Below, piece by piece: positions 5,248 to 6,864 of a DNA stretch of 6,864 nucleotides. Source of the stretch: an uncultured Planctomycetota bacterium (lineage in GTDB: Bacteria > Planctomycetota > UBA1135 > UBA2386); assembly GCA_903925435.1 (NCBI GenBank), contig CAIYFF010000451.1:1-6864 (forward strand), in the 5' to 3' direction. The notes beneath the pieces were generated by a model, which did no database searches, had not been told where the DNA came from, and saw only the letters and a program-made list of their open reading frames with translations. The translations under genes were made by a program, and so were the position numbers. Each line of letters opens with the position of its first letter. Position 1 is the first letter of the stretch.

Positions 5248-5931
5248 ATGGATGCCACCCCGTTCGATCGCGAAGCCGAGTACTGGATGTCGAAGCGCGG
5301 CATTCCCACGGCGCTCGAGCCTGCGATCCGTCCGTGGCTCGACCGCGGATTGAGTGCGCTCGATCTCGGATGCGGCGGCGGTCGGCTTGCCGTCGCGATC
5401 GCACCGCAGATGGGCCGTGTTGTTGGCGTCGATGCTGCGGCCGAGTTGCTGCAGCAAGCTGCGACTGCGCATCCGTCGATCCACTTCGTTCGCGGGGACT
5501 GCCTGCTCGATGCGACGTGGAATGCGCTCGGCGGCCCGTTTGACCTGATCGCATCCAACTGCTCGATCCGCCGCGACTACACGCCGGACCTCCATCGCCT
5601 TGCGCAGCTGTGCCATGCGCATGTGGCGCCCGGCGGCGGCATCGCGCTGCGCATCCAGGGCGATCAAGACCTCGCGTCGCTGCTGCCGCAATCGGTGCGT
5701 GCTGCGTTGCTCTACTCGAAGGACGAAGTCGCGCGCGCGTTCGCGGGTTTCGCGGACCTTGCGATCGCGACGGACGAGTATCGCCAACGATTCTCCGGCG
5801 AAGCCTACTTGCGCACGTTCCTCGCGCGCATCGGGCTGCCTTCCGAGCGCATCACCGTGAAGAGCCGCGGCGTCGTCGTCGGCGTGCGCTCGGCCTGGAT
5901 CGTGACTGGGCGCCGCGACGGCAACCGCTGA
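5248..5931 (+). CDS. Class I SAM-dependent methyltransferase
   Basis: 227 residues, ATG at 5248, stop TGA at 5929-5931. The Rossmann-type SAM site is clear. Motif I is LDLGCGGGR (38-46). The acidic residue ending strand 2 is Asp62 (in VVGVDAA), which binds the ribose. FVRGD (80-84) contacts the adenine, FDLIASNC (98-105) is the strand-4 motif, and VAPGGGIALRI (126-136) is the post-III strand. The N-terminus (FDREAEYW, 6-13) is typical of small trans-aconitate/ubiquinone-type small-molecule methyltransferases. The C-terminal part is variable and includes an EAYLRTFLARIGLP helix (185-198). The methyl acceptor cannot be predicted. The gene follows the sugar-acid dehydratase by 32 bp and converges on the hemerythrin gene with a 12-bp gap. 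No SD is visible. A promoter-like TAGTCTGC box precedes it. Confidence 0.88.
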   Translation: MDATPFDREAEYWMSKRGIPTALEPAIRPWLDRGLSALDLGCGGGRLAVAIAPQMGRVVGVDAAAELLQQAATAHPSIHFVRGDCLLDATWNALGGPFDLIASNCSIRRDYTPDLHRLAQLCHAHVAPGGGIALRIQGDQDLASLLPQSVRAALLYSKDEVARAFAGFADLAIATDEYRQRFSGEAYLRTFLARIGLPSERITVKSRGVVVGVRSAWIVTGRRDGNR

Positions 5932-5949
5932 TCGCGGTCCTCGTCAGCG
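5926..5949. terminator. Symmetric hairpin spanning both convergent stop codons
   Basis: CGCTGA (5926-5931) and TCAGCG (5944-5949) form a perfect 6-bp inverted repeat with a 12-nt loop. Each arm holds the final Arg codon and TGA stop of one of the two convergent genes. It could serve as a compact two-way transcription end. The stem is short and there is no T-tract on either side, so this may simply reflect both genes ending in CGC TGA. Confidence 0.25.
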
Positions 5950-6411
5950 CAAGCCGCGCGCGGCGAGCATGGCGGACTGCTCCGCGGGCGCGATGCGATC
6001 CGCCAGATACGGATACAGCATGTTGCGTTCGCGCAGGTCGTGGTGGAGCACGAGGTTCTTGAACGTGGCTTCGCGGTCGAAGAGTTCGAGAAGTCGCGCG
6101 TCGTCCGGTTTTTGACGCAGCTCTTCCACGCGGCGAACAAACTCGTCGACGAATGCGCGCATCTTGTCGTGCTCGCCGGTGAACAAGCGAACGGGCGCAT
6201 CCGTGTCGTCGCCGCCGAGATCCTTGTAGCGCGGCAACACGAGTCGCTCTTCATCGGCCGCGTGCGCAAACAAGTCGCGTCGATAGTCCGATAGAGCCAG
6301 CGCTGCGCGCGGATAGTCGCGGTCGAGCAGCGCCGTTTGGTGCGCGAAGAACTGCGACTCCAAGTCGTGGTGCACTGCCATCATCGTGCTGGAGAGATCG
6401 CCGCGTTGCAT
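5944..6411 (-). CDS. Hemerythrin-like (HHE cation-binding) domain protein
   Basis: 155 residues from the ATG at 6411, stop TGA at 5944-5946. The frame can start earlier at GTG 6456, adding 15 residues, but that start lies only 5 bp from the divergent gene's ATG and adds low-complexity Arg/Ala sequence, so 6411 is preferred. The four-helix HHE pattern is complete. HHDLESQFFAH (14-24) is in helix A, FAHAADEE (48-55) in helix B, EHDKM (80-84) in helix C, and HHDLRERNMLYPYL (123-136) in helix D. These supply the His and Glu/Asp ligands for a di-iron centre. The product is cytosolic with no signal peptide. Such single-domain proteins bind O2 or NO, or take part in iron and nitrosative-stress handling; which role applies here cannot be read. 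The gene is convergent with the methyltransferase and divergent from the DUF5722-like gene. Confidence 0.88.
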   Translation of the reverse strand: MQRGDLSSTMMAVHHDLESQFFAHQTALLDRDYPRAALALSDYRRDLFAHAADEERLVLPRYKDLGGDDTDAPVRLFTGEHDKMRAFVDEFVRRVEELRQKPDDARLLELFDREATFKNLVLHHDLRERNMLYPYLADRIAPAEQSAMLAARGLR

Positions 6412-6442
6412 CGCTGCACGATGGCGCGCAGCGCGCGCTTCG

Positions 6443-6448
6443 CAAGTA
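6443..6448 (-). promoter_or_regulatory. Possible minus-strand element TACTTG for the hemerythrin gene
   Basis: TACTTG on the minus strand (6448-6443) shares its TA with TAGGCT on the plus strand. It lies 31 nt upstream of the hemerythrin ATG at 6411. It lacks the final T of a -10 hexamer, so it is a weak candidate. It would be internal to the gene if the GTG at 6456 were the true start. Confidence 0.18.
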
Positions 6449-6454
6449 GGCTGC
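6447..6454 (+). promoter_or_regulatory. Putative -10-like box TAGGCTGC for the DUF5722-like gene
   Basis: TAGGCT (6447-6452) followed by GC ends 9 nt before the ATG at 6462, counted from the hexamer. It fits TANNNT and the shared TA[GC][TG]CTGC form. A transcript from it would start within a few bases of the start codon. There is no recognisable -35 element. Confidence 0.35.
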
Positions 6455-6461
6455 ACCGCGC

Positions 6462-6864
6462 ATGAGTGCCCAACGATGTCTCGCAGCAGTGCTCCTCGGC
6501 GTCATGTTGGCCTCGGCATGCCTGTGGCATCCGTCCACGTCGGGGCGCGTTGCCTATCCGCAGCCGCGATCCAAGAAAGGGCTGCAGGTCCAGATGGTGG
6601 ATGACGCGATCGCGCTCGGCATCGCGCATGCGGCGGTCAACGTCGATCTCGTTGGCTTGTTTGCGGCGGATGACGCAGCCAACACGGTGCAGTTCGTGCA
6701 CGGCGGCAGGTCCTTCTCGTTCGACGGCAATCGAATCGCCCAACTCGATGCCCAGATCCAGCCGCTGTCCGACCGCGGCATCGTCGTGTCGCTGATCCTG
6801 CTCGACATCCAGAGCGGTGATCCCACGCGCGATCGAGCGATGCTGCATCCACGCCGCACAGCGA
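6462..6864 (+). CDS. Secreted DUF5722-like protein (C-terminus cut by window edge)
   Basis: The ATG at 6462 is followed by 134 complete codons to the right edge. Residues 1-20 form an export signal: MSAQRC, a hydrophobic core LAAVLLGVMLASA, then Cys20. The context A-S-A-C is a tolerable but non-ideal lipobox, so either a lipoprotein or a Sec substrate is possible. The mature start SKKGLQVQMVDDAIALGIAHAAVNV spans 37-61. With VDLVGLF (61-67), FSFDGNRIAQLD (85-96) and GIVVSLILLDIQ (106-117), it looks to me like the N-terminal part of the DUF5722 family. I recall that family as large, often planctomycete proteins with a TIM-barrel, glycoside-hydrolase-like fold. The alternation of strand and helix (GIAHAAVNVDL, later GIVVSLILL) fits the first strands of a barrel. 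Catalytic residues would lie beyond the window, so a carbohydrate-active role is only inferred. No SD precedes the start. Confidence 0.72.
   Translation, partial: MSAQRCLAAVLLGVMLASACLWHPSTSGRVAYPQPRSKKGLQVQMVDDAIALGIAHAAVNVDLVGLFAADDAANTVQFVHGGRSFSFDGNRIAQLDAQIQPLSDRGIVVSLILLDIQSGDPTRDRAMLHPRRTA

Noticed and set aside
4433..5554. Long minus-strand open frame of about 370 codons
   Set aside because: It is antisense to the dehydratase and methyltransferase, both of which show intact family motifs. Its composition is Arg-rich shadow sequence.
6424..6439. GC-only palindromes (AGCGCGCGCT and neighbours) in the hemerythrin/DUF5722-like gap
   Set aside because: Such CG alternations are common in this base composition, for example also at 16-25, and have no matching partner or spacing.
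1..6864. Search for CRISPR repeats, tRNA or rRNA genes, insertion-sequence ends or attachment-site duplications
   Set aside because: No direct repeats with regular spacing, no cloverleaf-like sequence, no transposase or integrase motifs and no terminal inverted repeats were seen by reading both strands.

Overview
The window is a dense, high-GC (roughly mid-60s percent by eye) bacterial chromosome segment. It has no tRNA, rRNA, CRISPR array, transposase, phage gene or integrase. The best guess for the host is a member of the Planctomycetota. Three things point there: a secreted beta-propeller-like protein whose C-terminal module resembles one I associate with large planctomycete secretomes, a secreted protein whose N-terminus resembles the DUF5722 family, and the near absence of Shine-Dalgarno (SD) sequences. 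This placement is an inference and no marker gene is present.

Layout, left to right. A lipoprotein gene of unknown function (minus strand) runs off the left edge. After a 182-bp gap comes a minus-strand gene for a 482-residue secreted protein. It is preceded by a 21-codon leader reading frame that has the only strong SD in the window and overlaps the gene start as ATGA. A 196-bp gap follows, holding two small hairpins. Next is a minus-strand pair with a 27-bp gap: a zinc-dependent alcohol dehydrogenase of the cinnamyl-alcohol/YahK type, then a small SET-domain protein. Transcribed divergently from the dehydrogenase is a fumarylacetoacetate-hydrolase-family sugar-acid dehydratase that closely resembles 2-keto-3-deoxy-D-xylonate dehydratase. 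It is followed on the same strand by a class I SAM methyltransferase. A hemerythrin (HHE) domain gene converges on the methyltransferase with a 12-bp gap. Divergent from the hemerythrin, a DUF5722-like secreted protein runs off the right edge.

The genes do not form one obvious pathway. The dehydratase suggests non-phosphorylative pentose-acid catabolism (Weimberg/Dahms type), and the divergent dehydrogenase could act on aldehydes. However, no sugar dehydrogenase, sugar-acid dehydratase or semialdehyde dehydrogenase is present to confirm a pathway. The most interesting signals are regulatory. A TA[GC][TG]CTGC box lies 6 to 16 nt upstream of four start codons. Both divergent gene pairs share a TA-centred, back-to-back promoter-like element, and there is the SD-led leader frame. 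I found no convincing new defence, mobile or secondary-metabolism system.
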